38,214 nucleotides of DNA from Amycolatopsis taiwanensis DSM 45107 (GTDB lineage: Bacteria > Actinomycetota > Actinomycetes > Mycobacteriales > Pseudonocardiaceae): assembly GCF_000519205.1 (NCBI RefSeq), contig NZ_JAFB01000056.1:299-38512 (forward strand), read 5' to 3'. Positions 30,943-38,214 of the stretch are shown here, one piece after another. Under the pieces are notes generated by a model, which was not told where the DNA came from, made no database searches, and saw nothing but the letters and a program-made list of their open reading frames with translations. The position numbers were made by a program, and so were the translations under genes. Every line of letters begins with the position of its first letter. Positions within the stretch are counted from its first letter, which is position 1.

Positions 30943-32199
30943 TCACCACCTCGCCGTGTTCGGCTCGAAGCCGGGTTCGAACTTGCGCATGTAGGTCACA
31001 TCGTCGCGTTTCGTCAGTCCACATCGGACAAACCGCTCGTTGGCCTTCGCGAGCGCGTCCGGATCGAGCTCGATCCCGAGCCCCGGCTTGTCCGGCACCG
31101 CCACCGCGCCCTCGCGGAACTCCAGCGCGCCCGGCGCGATCACGTCGTCGGACTTCCACGGCCAGTGCGTGTCACAGGCGTAGGTGAGATGCGGCGTGGC
31201 GGCGGCTACGTGCACCATCGCGGCGAGGCTGATGCCGAGGTGGCTGTTGGAGTGCATGGACAGCCCGACACCGAAGCTCTCGCAGGTCACCGAAAGCGCC
31301 TGGGTAGCCCGCATCCCGCCCCAGAAGTGGTGGTCCGACAGCAGGACGCCGATCGCGTGTGCACGGAAGGCGGGTTCGATGTCGCCCTGGTCGACCACGC
31401 ACATGTTGGTGGCCAGCGGCATGTTCGCGTGCCCGGCGACCTTCGCCATGCCCTCGATGCCCGGCGTCGGGTCTTCGAGGTACTCCAGGACGCCGTCGAG
31501 TTCCTTCGCCACCGCGATCCCGGTGTCAGGAGTCCACGCGGCGTTGGGATCGATCCGCAGCGGATGCCCGGGGAACGCCTCCGCGAGCGCGTGAATGCCC
31601 TCGACCTCCCGTCGCGGCTCGAAAACCCCGCCCTTGAGTTTGATCGAGCGGAACCCGTACTCGTCGATCATCCGGCGCGCCGAGCCGACGAGCTGCTCTG
31701 GCGTGACGATCTCGCCCCACGAGTCCTCGGACCCGTCGAGATGGGCGGCGTACTTGTAGAACAGGTACGCCGAGAACTCGACCTCGTCGCGGGCCTTGCC
31801 GCCGAGCAGGTCGGCGACCGGCAGGCCCAGCGCGTGCCCCTGTGCGTCCAGGCAGGCGACCTCGAACAGCGAGAACACGCTCGAAAGGGTCTTGCGGATG
31901 GAGAACCCGCCGATCAGCCCGTGCTCGTCGGTGAGCACTGTGCCCGCGAGGGTCTCGCCCACGATCCGCCGCAGCCCCGGCAGGTCGAACACGTCGTGCC
32001 CGCGCAGCCGCGGCAGGACCTTGCGCACCTCGCCGAGGAAGGCGGCGTCGCCGTAGGACTCGCCGAGCCCGACGACGCCGTCCTCGCAGATCACCTGCAC
32101 GACGCTTCGCAACGCGAACGGCTCGTGCACGCCCATCACGTTGAGCAGCGGCGGATCCGCGAACGCGACGGGCGTCAGCACTACATCCTGGATTTGCAT
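30943..32199 (-). CDS. gudD: Glucarate dehydratase
   Basis: The 418-residue enolase-superfamily enzyme dehydrates D-glucarate to 5-dehydro-4-deoxyglucarate. It has the K-x-K pair Lys187/Lys189 in SIKLKGGVF, metal ligands Asp217 in RIDPNAAW, Glu242 in YLEDPTPG and Asn265 in ATNMCV, and the His block GLSMHSNSHLGISL. The N-terminal capping domain (about 1-130) includes GESYGD. This pattern and length match GudD rather than galactarate dehydratase GarD, which belongs to another family. ATG 32199 lies one base after the stop of the next upstream gene, so translation is coupled. It takes the aldarate formed by the uronate dehydrogenase encoded at 35722. Confidence 0.94.
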   Translation of the reverse strand: MQIQDVVLTPVAFADPPLLNVMGVHEPFALRSVVQVICEDGVVGLGESYGDAAFLGEVRKVLPRLRGHDVFDLPGLRRIVGETLAGTVLTDEHGLIGGFSIRKTLSSVFSLFEVACLDAQGHALGLPVADLLGGKARDEVEFSAYLFYKYAAHLDGSEDSWGEIVTPEQLVGSARRMIDEYGFRSIKLKGGVFEPRREVEGIHALAEAFPGHPLRIDPNAAWTPDTGIAVAKELDGVLEYLEDPTPGIEGMAKVAGHANMPLATNMCVVDQGDIEPAFRAHAIGVLLSDHHFWGGMRATQALSVTCESFGVGLSMHSNSHLGISLAAMVHVAAATPHLTYACDTHWPWKSDDVIAPGALEFREGAVAVPDKPGLGIELDPDALAKANERFVRCGLTKRDDVTYMRKFEPGFEPNTARW

Positions 32200-32200
32200 G

Positions 32201-33133
32201 TCACAGCGCCTTTAGTGCGGTGAAGCCGTTTTCGACGATCTGCGCCAGCCGGTCGAGCTGCTCCGGCGTCGGCGCGACCAGCGGCGGGCGCACCGGCCCC
32301 ACCTTGTCCCCGCGCAGCCGCACGGCGGCCTTGACCAGCGACACGGCGAACCCCGGCGTCTCGTCCCGGAGCGCGACCAGTGGCAGGTAGAAACTGTTGA
32401 GCAGGGCGTCCATCACGGCGTTGTCGCCCTCGGCCAGCGCACGGTGGAAGCGGTGCGCGATCTCCGGCGCGAAGCAGTGCACCGCCGAGGAGTACTGCGC
32501 GACACCGATCGACGCGTACGCCTTCGCCGAGACCTCCGCGGTCGGCAGCCCGTTGAAGAACAGGAAATCCCGCGCCCGCTGGGTGCCGACGGACCGGATC
32601 GCGGTCACGATCCGGGTCATCAGCTCGACGTCGCCGAAGCCGTCCTTGAGCCCCACCACCGACGGGATGTCCAAAAGGGACACCGCGGTCCGCGCGGTGA
32701 ACACCCCGGTGCCGCGGTGGTAGACGATCACCGGCACCGACGACTCGCCGACCGCGAACCGGACGAAGTCGACGAGCCCGGCGGGCGGGCCGGACACGAG
32801 GTACGGCGGGAGGAGGAGCACGCCGTCGGCACCCCCCTCCTCCGCCGCGGCGACCGCGGACCGCGCCGTCGCGGCGCCCCCGCCCGCACCGACCCAGACC
32901 GGGACCCGGCCGTTGACCACCTCGCGCGCCTTCGCCAGTACCGCCGCGTGCTCGGTGGGCGAGAGCGAGCTCAGCTCGCCGGTCCCGCAGGCGACGAACA
33001 CCGCGCCGGCCCCGGCGGCCACGTGGCTCTCGACGTGCTCCGCGAACGCGTCGAGGTTCAGCTCGAGGCCCTCGGTGAACGGGGTGACCGGGAACGCCAG
33101 CAGGCCGTCCAGCTCGATCTTGGGCTGTGCCAT
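32201..33133 (-). CDS. kdgD: 5-dehydro-4-deoxyglucarate dehydratase
   Basis: The 310-residue enzyme is a member of the dihydrodipicolinate synthase family that decarboxylates and dehydrates 5-keto-4-deoxyglucarate to 2-oxoglutarate semialdehyde. Catalytic Lys163 is in VVGLKDGFGD and forms the Schiff base, Tyr138 is in VIVYHRGTG, and the substrate loop ACGTGELSSLSP (49-60) corresponds to the GTGEFFSL loop of KdgD. ATG 33133 follows an AAGAGCAGAAACTG leader with a weak ribosome-binding site; the spacing to the symporter gene is 51 bp. Its product is the substrate of the dehydrogenase encoded at 28293. Confidence 0.94.
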   Translation of the reverse strand: MAQPKIELDGLLAFPVTPFTEGLELNLDAFAEHVESHVAAGAGAVFVACGTGELSSLSPTEHAAVLAKAREVVNGRVPVWVGAGGGAATARSAVAAAEEGGADGVLLLPPYLVSGPPAGLVDFVRFAVGESSVPVIVYHRGTGVFTARTAVSLLDIPSVVGLKDGFGDVELMTRIVTAIRSVGTQRARDFLFFNGLPTAEVSAKAYASIGVAQYSSAVHCFAPEIAHRFHRALAEGDNAVMDALLNSFYLPLVALRDETPGFAVSLVKAAVRLRGDKVGPVRPPLVAPTPEQLDRLAQIVENGFTALKAL

Positions 33134-33184
33134 CAGTTTCTGCTCTTTTCGTCCTTGTCGGTGGTGGCCGGGCGTCGGCCGGTG

Positions 33185-34696
33185 TCAGGCGGGCACGCCG
33201 GAGCCCTCCTTGGTGCCCGTCGAAGCGACCTCGTCGTCGCGGTCGATGGTGTCGATGATGACGTCGGTGCTGTCCTTCCGCTCGGGCGCGATCAGCCCCA
33301 GCGCGATGTAGAGCACCAGCGAAATCAGGACCGGCGTCGCGATGAGCGCCGTCTGGCTGACGTCGAACACGTAGTAGACCAGTCCGTATGCGATGAGGCC
33401 GCCCGCCCACGAGACGATCGCGGCCCTCGCCCCGCACCGGCGGAACCATCCCAGCATGCCCAACAGCAGCGGGATGGAGATCGGGCCCATCAACGCCGCC
33501 ACCCAGTTCACCACGATCTGCAGCACGCCGCCGAGGTTCTGCGCCTGGGTCGCCACGATCATGGTGAGCACCACGAAGGTCACCGTGGTGATGCGGGCGG
33601 CCTTCAGGCCTTGGGTGTCGGTCCACTGCCGGGCCTTGCGGAACATCACCGGGATCATGTCCCGGGTGATGACCGCCGAGATCGCGTTCGCGTCGGAGGA
33701 GACCATCGCCATGGTGTGCGAGAAGATCCCGGCCAGCACCAGCCCGATCAGGCCGGGCGGCAGGAACGTCGTGGTCATGATCGCGTAGGAGTTGTTGGGG
33801 TTCTGCACACCCGGGATCAGCAGCGGCGCGGCGAACATCGGGAACATCAGCACCAGCGGCCAGACCAGGTACAGCCCCGCGGAGAGCCGCGCGCCGCGCC
33901 GGGCCGCGTGGGTGTTCGGCGCGGCCATGTAGCGCTGCGCCAGGTTCCACATGCCGCCGTTGTACTCGAAGGTCTTCACCAGCACGTAGACGAGAAGGAA
34001 GATCGTGGTGTACTTCGAGGTCGTCGGGTTGACGTGGGCCGCGGGCAGTTTGTCCCACATGGTCCACAGCGCCGAGATGCCGCCGAGCTTGCCGAGCACG
34101 ACCACGATCATCACGATCGCGGCGACGGCCTGGATGATGAACTGGCCGAGCTCGGTGAGCGCGTCCGCCCACAGGCCGCCGACAGTGCAGTAGAAGAGCG
34201 TGATGACACCCGTGATGAGGATGCCGACGTTGTAGTCCACCCCGGCGAACACGTTCAGCAGCGTCGCGACCGCGAACCACTTGGAAGCGATGTCGAAGAC
34301 CTTCAGCAGGCTGCCGCTCCACGCCAGCACCTGCTGGGTAGGCACGTTGTACCGCTTGGCGAGGTATTCCAGCGGCGAGGCCACACCGAGTTTCGACCGC
34401 AGCCGGTTCCAGCGGGCCGCGAACAGCCAGCTGCCGATCGCGACGCCGACACCGATGCTGGCCATGCCCCAGAAGTACACGGTGATGCCGTCGGTGTACG
34501 CGACGCCCGCGTACGCGACGAACAGGACGGCGCTGTAGCCGGACATGTGGTGCGAGATGCCCGTCAGCCACCAGGGCATTTTCCCGCCCGCTGTGAAGAA
34601 GTCCTTCACGTCGACGACCCGTTTGTGCGACCACCAGCCGATCAGCACCATCAGCCCGAAATAAGCGCACATCATCGCCCAGTCGAGTACGTGCAC
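33185..34696 (-). CDS. Sodium:solute symporter, probable uronate transporter
   Basis: The 503-residue membrane protein of the SSS family has about 13 transmembrane helices. Family marks include SGYSAVLFVAYAGVAYTDG near TM2 and the ITGVITLFYCTVGGLWADA signature. The start is GTG 34696, behind GGAAGGGAG, which begins just before TM1 (LDWAMMCAYFGLMVLIGWW); the open frame upstream is not a membrane leader. The C-terminus is a hydrophilic acidic tail. As the first gene of the uronate operon it should import glucuronate, glucarate or unsaturated disaccharides. The exact solute is inference from context. Confidence 0.9.
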   Translation of the reverse strand: MHVLDWAMMCAYFGLMVLIGWWSHKRVVDVKDFFTAGGKMPWWLTGISHHMSGYSAVLFVAYAGVAYTDGITVYFWGMASIGVGVAIGSWLFAARWNRLRSKLGVASPLEYLAKRYNVPTQQVLAWSGSLLKVFDIASKWFAVATLLNVFAGVDYNVGILITGVITLFYCTVGGLWADALTELGQFIIQAVAAIVMIVVVLGKLGGISALWTMWDKLPAAHVNPTTSKYTTIFLLVYVLVKTFEYNGGMWNLAQRYMAAPNTHAARRGARLSAGLYLVWPLVLMFPMFAAPLLIPGVQNPNNSYAIMTTTFLPPGLIGLVLAGIFSHTMAMVSSDANAISAVITRDMIPVMFRKARQWTDTQGLKAARITTVTFVVLTMIVATQAQNLGGVLQIVVNWVAALMGPISIPLLLGMLGWFRRCGARAAIVSWAGGLIAYGLVYYVFDVSQTALIATPVLISLVLYIALGLIAPERKDSTDVIIDTIDRDDEVASTGTKEGSGVPA

Positions 34697-34844
34697 CGCT
34701 GACTCCCTTCCGCGTCCACGGTGATGCGGTCGTTCACATCCATGAACGGAGTCTGTTATAGTGATAGTGTTCATCTACAAGAATGCTGTTCGGGACGCTA
34801 ATATAGCCGTGATCACAAGTCAACGGCCGGTTGGAGGAGCGCGG
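34697..34844. promoter_or_regulatory. Divergent promoter and IclR operator region
   Basis: An inverted repeat CGTTCA-CATCCA-TGAACG (34731-34748) and a second half site GTTCA (34769-34773) are candidates for the IclR operator. A plus-strand promoter TTCACA (34733-34738) with TATAGT (34757-34762) at 18 bp overlaps the repeat. On the other strand TTCTTG (forward 34778-34783) and TATAAC (forward 34755-34760) are 17 bp apart. One dimer could thus control both directions. Confidence 0.5.
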
Positions 34845-35666
34845 ATGCCACAGAAGGCGGACACCCCGGTGTTCACTGGTCCCGGGTCCGCCGGTGATAC
34901 CAAGGAGACGGCCGGGGTCAAGTCGGCCCGTCGCGCGGTCGACCTCATCGAAACCTTCGCGGCAAACGACGTCTGGCTGTCCCTTTCGGACCTCCACGCG
35001 CGGACCGGCTTCCCCCGGTCGAGCCTGCACGGGCTGCTGCGGACCCTGCTCGACGCGGGTTGGCTGGAGTCGGACCCGAACACCGCGCGGTACCGGCTCG
35101 GCGTCCGCGCACTGCTCTGCGGCACCGCCTACCTCGACCGCGACCCCGTCGTCCCGTTCGCGACCGAGGCGCTGGAGCGCATCCGCGAGAAGACCGGCTT
35201 CACCGCGCACTTCGCGCGCCGCAACGGCACCGAGGTCGTCTACCTGGAGACCCGCGAGGCACGGCGCTCGACGCACCTCATCTCCCGCGTCGGCCGGACG
35301 CTGCCCACCCACGCGACCGCGCTGGGCAAGGCGCTGCTGGCCGAGCTGACCCACGACGAGATCGACCAGCTGATGCCGGCCGAACTGCCCGCCCTCACCC
35401 CGAACACGATCACCACCCGCGAAGCGCTGCACGCCGAATGCGCCATCACCCGGGAACGCGGCTATGCCTCGGAAATCGAGGAGGGCACCCCCGGCGTCCG
35501 CTGCGTGGCCGCGGTGATCCCCTACCGGATCCCCGGCACCGACGCGATCAGCTGCTCGATGCCCATCACCGAGGCCGACGACGCCGAGGCCAAGCTGGTC
35601 GGCGAACTGCTGGCCGAGGCCACTGCGGAACTCGGCCGGCGGCTGCGCCGCGCCGGGATCCGCTGA
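34845..35666 (+). CDS. IclR-family transcriptional regulator
   Basis: The 273-residue protein has an N-terminal winged helix (SARRAVDLIETFAANDVWLS and LHARTGFPRSSLHGLLRTLL, about 25-85) and a C-terminal effector-binding domain with the usual LPTHATALGKALLAEL and the RERGYASEIEEGTPGVRCVA block. ATG 34845 with GGAGGAG upstream is preferred to an upstream in-frame ATG. It is divergent from the symporter operon and 55 bp before uronate dehydrogenase, so it most likely represses both until a uronate or a 2-keto-3-deoxy intermediate binds. Confidence 0.93.
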   Translation: MPQKADTPVFTGPGSAGDTKETAGVKSARRAVDLIETFAANDVWLSLSDLHARTGFPRSSLHGLLRTLLDAGWLESDPNTARYRLGVRALLCGTAYLDRDPVVPFATEALERIREKTGFTAHFARRNGTEVVYLETREARRSTHLISRVGRTLPTHATALGKALLAELTHDEIDQLMPAELPALTPNTITTREALHAECAITRERGYASEIEEGTPGVRCVAAVIPYRIPGTDAISCSMPITEADDAEAKLVGELLAEATAELGRRLRRAGIR

Positions 35667-35721
35667 CCCCTCCCCCACAGTCCACTCCGGACTGACGTTC
35701 CCTGGGAAAGGACCTGGATTC

Positions 35722-36555
35722 ATGGCAGACCAGCGCGTGCTGATCACCGGTTCGGCGGGCGTCGTCGGCACCCTCATGCGGCCCCGGCTACGGCGCGAGG
35801 GCCGGGTGCTGCGCCTGCTCGACCTCGCCCCGCAGCCCCCGGCCGAGCCGGGTGAGGCCGTCGAACTGCTGACCGGGTCGGTCACCGACGCCAAGGCGAT
35901 GGCGGCCGCGTGCGAAGGCGTCGACGCAGTGATCCACCTGGGCGGGCACAGCAGGGAGAACTCCTGGGAAGCCACCCTCGACGTCAACATCAACGGCACC
36001 CACACCGTGCTGGAGGCCGCGCGGGAAACGGGGGTGTCACGGGTGATCCTGGCGTCGAGCAACCACGCCGTCGGCTTCCGCCGCAACGACGAGGGCAGTA
36101 TCGCCGGGGCCACCGGGCTTCCCGCCGACTCCTCGCCGCGCCCGGATACCTATTACGGCGTAAGCAAAGCCGCGATCGAGGCGCTCGGCAGCCTCTACCA
36201 CTCGCGGTTCGGGATGGACGTCATCGTCATCCGGATCGGCTCGTGCTTCGAAACCCCGCTGCCGCTCGGCCCGCGTGGCCTCACCACGTGGCTCTCCCCC
36301 GGCGACGGCGCGCGGCTCTTCGAGGCCTGCCTCAGCGCGCCGTCGCCCGGCTACCGGCTGATCTGGGGCGTCTCGGACAACACCCGGCGGATCTACTCCC
36401 TGGCCGAAGCCGAAGCACTGGGCTACCAGTCGCTGGACGACGCCGAGGTCTACGCCGACCAGTTGGCGGACAAGCCCGCGCCGACCGGGATCGCCGCCGA
36501 GCACGTCGGCGGCCCCTTCTGCACGGCGCCGTTGGGCGAGTTCAACCCACTGTGA
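35722..36555 (+). CDS. udh: Uronate dehydrogenase
   Basis: The 277-residue SDR-type enzyme oxidises glucuronate or galacturonate at C1 with NAD to the aldarolactone. The Rossmann motif TGSAGVVG (9-16), the IHLGGHS block (71-77), Ser112/Ser113 in ASSNHAVGF and Tyr145-x-x-x-Lys149 in YYGVSK match Udh, as does RIGSCFETP. The start at 35722 has a GGGAAAGGACC site. It lies 55 bp after the IclR gene in the same transcript. Its product feeds GudD, KdgD and the semialdehyde dehydrogenase of the divergent operon, giving 2-oxoglutarate. Confidence 0.93.
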   Translation: MADQRVLITGSAGVVGTLMRPRLRREGRVLRLLDLAPQPPAEPGEAVELLTGSVTDAKAMAAACEGVDAVIHLGGHSRENSWEATLDVNINGTHTVLEAARETGVSRVILASSNHAVGFRRNDEGSIAGATGLPADSSPRPDTYYGVSKAAIEALGSLYHSRFGMDVIVIRIGSCFETPLPLGPRGLTTWLSPGDGARLFEACLSAPSPGYRLIWGVSDNTRRIYSLAEAEALGYQSLDDAEVYADQLADKPAPTGIAAEHVGGPFCTAPLGEFNPL

Positions 36556-36799
36556 GCCGTGCAGCCGTTGCATCGCCACTTCGTCGGTCCGGTCCGGTCC
36601 CGATCGAGCGGCAGCATTTGTTCGAGTAGTCGCTGGGCGCGGTCCAACGGATCCCCGCCGCCGAGGACCGCCATGATGCGGTCGGCGACCCGCTGGCCCG
36701 GAACTAACAAGCCAGCTTTCCGCTCGCAAGATCGTCCTGGTCCAGGCCGGACAATTCGCCACCGAAACAATCTGACCGAACCCCGGCAACCCAGCAACA
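36556..36799. other. Intergenic stretch after uronate dehydrogenase
   Basis: A minus-strand frame here reads LLVPGQRVADRIMAVLGGGD and DPLDRAQRLLEQMLP and could be a piece of a regulator, but it runs into the antisense of the dehydrogenase gene and has no start context. Nothing else is supported before the terminator at 36800. Confidence 0.35.
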
Positions 36800-36838
36800 G
36801 CCGGAAGCGCTGCTAACTCGCGGGGCAGCGCTTCCGGC
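36800..36838. terminator. Strong 14-bp perfect hairpin terminator
   Basis: GCCGGAAGCGCTGC (36800-36813) and GCAGCGCTTCCGGC (36825-36838) are perfect reverse complements around an 11-base loop. It closes the IclR-uronate dehydrogenase transcript, and can insulate the DUF222 gene downstream. Confidence 0.75.
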
Positions 36839-36893
36839 ACTACTTGCGACTTCCTGCGTTGACCCTGACACATCACATTAACCCAAACGAGTG

Positions 36894-36909
36894 TCGAACA
36901 CATGCTCTA
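36894..36909. promoter_or_regulatory. LexA-box-like sequence upstream of the DUF222 gene
   Basis: TCGAAC-ACAT-GCTCTA matches the actinobacterial SOS box TCGAAC-N4-GTTCGA fully in the first half and in four of six positions in the second. A -10-like TAGAAT follows at 36917-36922, close to the ATG at 36929. Confidence 0.4.
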
Positions 36910-36928
36910 AACTTGATAGAATGGTCGC

Positions 36929-38176
36929 ATGTCCGAGCAGACTCCCGCTTCCCAGTTGTGGCAGGTTCCCGATCGGGACCTGGCCGCGATTGTGGCGGCG
37001 CGTGAGGAAAAGCTGCGGATCGCCTACGCGAAGATGCTCGAGGTCGTGGGCGAGAGCGAGCAACGCAGGTTGGGAAAGTCCTTGGGGTTCAAGGACACCG
37101 CCGCGTTCCTGACGGATACCCTGCGGATTTCCGCGCGGGAAGCCAAACAGCGCATCGAGCACGCTCGGGCAACCATGCCTTCGTCGTCGCTGACAGGTGT
37201 GCCGCAACCCCCACCGCTGGCCGCCACCGGCGCAGCCCTGACTGCCGGGGACATCAACGCAGAGCACGTCCAGGCGATAACCACGACCTGTCAGGCGTGC
37301 CCGGCGGAGATTCCGGTCGAGCAACGTGAAGCGGATGAGCGGATCCTGGTGGAGCTGGCTCGGCAGGCCGGGCCGGAGACCGTGCGGAAAGCCTGCCGCC
37401 GGCTGCACGCGATCTGGGATCAGGACACCGCGCCACCAGCCGACAAAGACCGCGAGGAGGCCAACCCACTGCGGCGATTGGACATCACGCGCCGCAAGGA
37501 CGGCAGCATGCGCTTCAGCGGCGAACTCGACGCTGAATCCGCCGAAGTGCTCGACGGGCTGCTCGGGCCGCTGGCGAAACCACACAAGAACCCCGAGACC
37601 GGCGAACACGATACCCGCGCCGCCGCCGAACGCGCCGGAGACGCACTCGCCGAGATCATCGCCCTGGCCGCCCGCTGCGACGAACTGGCCACCCAAGGCG
37701 GTGAACGCGCCGTGATGACCGTTTCGGTCACCCTCGCGGAGCTGGAGAACCGTGTCCGGCAAGCCTTTCTCGACATCCCCGGGCTGTCGAGTGTGGACGG
37801 ACTTCGCCGCCTGGCATGTGAGTCGAAGGTGGTGCCCGCGATCTTCGGCAACAACGCCGCGCCTCTCTATGTGGGGGATGCTTCTCGGTTCGCCACTCCC
37901 GCTCAGCGTCGCTATCTGGCCGCCCGAGATGGCGGATGTGGGTTTCCGGGCTGCACCCGTGGTCCTAAGTGGACGACACCGCATCACGTCACGCCGGTCT
38001 GGTCGGTGGACAAGCGCACCGACGCCGATAATCTCGTGCTGCTCTGCGCTCGCCATCATCGGGTAATCCACCATACGGCGTGGGTGCGCCATGAGGCGCT
38101 TGTTGTATCGAACGGAGGTGGGAGACCTTCGTCGCTGGGTCGTCGCAGCGATCTGGTGAAGCTGAGGGCAGCCTGA
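36929..38176 (+). CDS. DUF222 / 13E12-family HNH endonuclease
   Basis: The 415-residue protein has the 13E12/DUF222 helical domain (about 15-270) and an HNH nuclease domain at the end: ARDGGCGFPGCTRGPKWTTP with HHVTPVW, then DNLVLLCARHHRVIHH. The zinc cysteines and the catalytic His-His pair are intact. These genes are multicopy in actinobacteria, are thought to be mobile or to have been spread by mobile elements, and some are induced by DNA damage. ATG 36929 is close to the -10-like TAGAAT, so the transcript is nearly leaderless. Length is usual, and no inverted repeats were found at its ends. Confidence 0.93.
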   Translation: MSEQTPASQLWQVPDRDLAAIVAAREEKLRIAYAKMLEVVGESEQRRLGKSLGFKDTAAFLTDTLRISAREAKQRIEHARATMPSSSLTGVPQPPPLAATGAALTAGDINAEHVQAITTTCQACPAEIPVEQREADERILVELARQAGPETVRKACRRLHAIWDQDTAPPADKDREEANPLRRLDITRRKDGSMRFSGELDAESAEVLDGLLGPLAKPHKNPETGEHDTRAAAERAGDALAEIIALAARCDELATQGGERAVMTVSVTLAELENRVRQAFLDIPGLSSVDGLRRLACESKVVPAIFGNNAAPLYVGDASRFATPAQRRYLAARDGGCGFPGCTRGPKWTTPHHVTPVWSVDKRTDADNLVLLCARHHRVIHHTAWVRHEALVVSNGGGRPSSLGRRSDLVKLRAA

Positions 38177-38214
38177 ATCCTGTTGGGAGTGTTGGGGTTT
38201 GGGTGGGAAGCGGC

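Noticed and set aside
32181..34702. Very long open frames on both strands across kdgD and the symporter (over 750 codons)
   Set aside because: Both are frame shadows of well-recognised genes, with the Arg/Gly/Asp-rich composition typical of out-of-frame GC-rich codons.
36450..36797. Minus-strand frame reading like a regulator fragment
   Set aside because: Part of it is antisense to uronate dehydrogenase and no domain could be recognised with confidence.

Overview
The window is about 38 kb of high-GC DNA with long antisense open frames, GTG/TTG starts, Tat signals, ECF42/DGPF genes and a DUF222-HNH gene. This is typical of an actinomycete chromosome. Gene content (DrrAB-type exporter, orphan methyltransferases, WXG-like C-terminus, uronate catabolism) suggests Pseudonocardiaceae such as Amycolatopsis or a relative; the genus is an inference.

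Region 1 (1-5710): a possible transposase tail at the left edge and about 600 bp without a convincing gene. Then comes a very tight six-gene plus-strand operon: aliphatic-amidase-like enzyme, double-ring CDC48/p97-type AAA+ ATPase with a degenerate second Walker B, a small zinc-ribbon-like protein, two unrecognised proteins, and a GcvH-like protein that keeps its lipoyl lysine. I cannot match this combination to a named system. It is the best candidate here for an undescribed protein machine.

Region 2 (5711-11442): an alpha/beta hydrolase and a minus-strand operon of ribbon-helix-helix regulator, DUF4097 protein, ABC ATPase and ABC-2 permease. The regulator start is covered by repeated GTGCCAT operator-like half sites. 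Next is a striking non-coding mirror element at 10803-11008: five 21-bp units, a perfect 16-bp-arm palindrome, then three 21-bp units of a second type.

Region 3 (11443-20429): aldo/keto reductase with a divergent LuxR-type regulator, an internally duplicated unknown protein, an SDR with a divergent TetR regulator whose frame lacks its expected stop, an ankyrin-DGPF-ECF42-deazaflavin reductase operon, and a large type-VII-secretion-like protein.

Region 4 (20430-25890): two tandem paralogous methyltransferases, a short upstream frame, a third methyltransferase followed by a second copy of the mirror element (23715-23940), a fourth methyltransferase, and decayed metallo-beta-lactamase and epimerase remnants.

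Region 5 (25891-36555): a coherent glucuronan or glycosaminoglycan utilisation locus. It holds a Tat-exported PL8 lyase, ketoglutarate semialdehyde dehydrogenase, an uncharacterised protein, glucarate dehydratase, 5-dehydro-4-deoxyglucarate dehydratase and a solute:sodium symporter on the minus strand. Divergent from them are an IclR regulator and uronate dehydrogenase. Together the genes would take polymer to uronate, aldarate and 2-oxoglutarate. The right end carries a strong terminator and a DUF222/HNH gene preceded by a LexA-box-like sequence.
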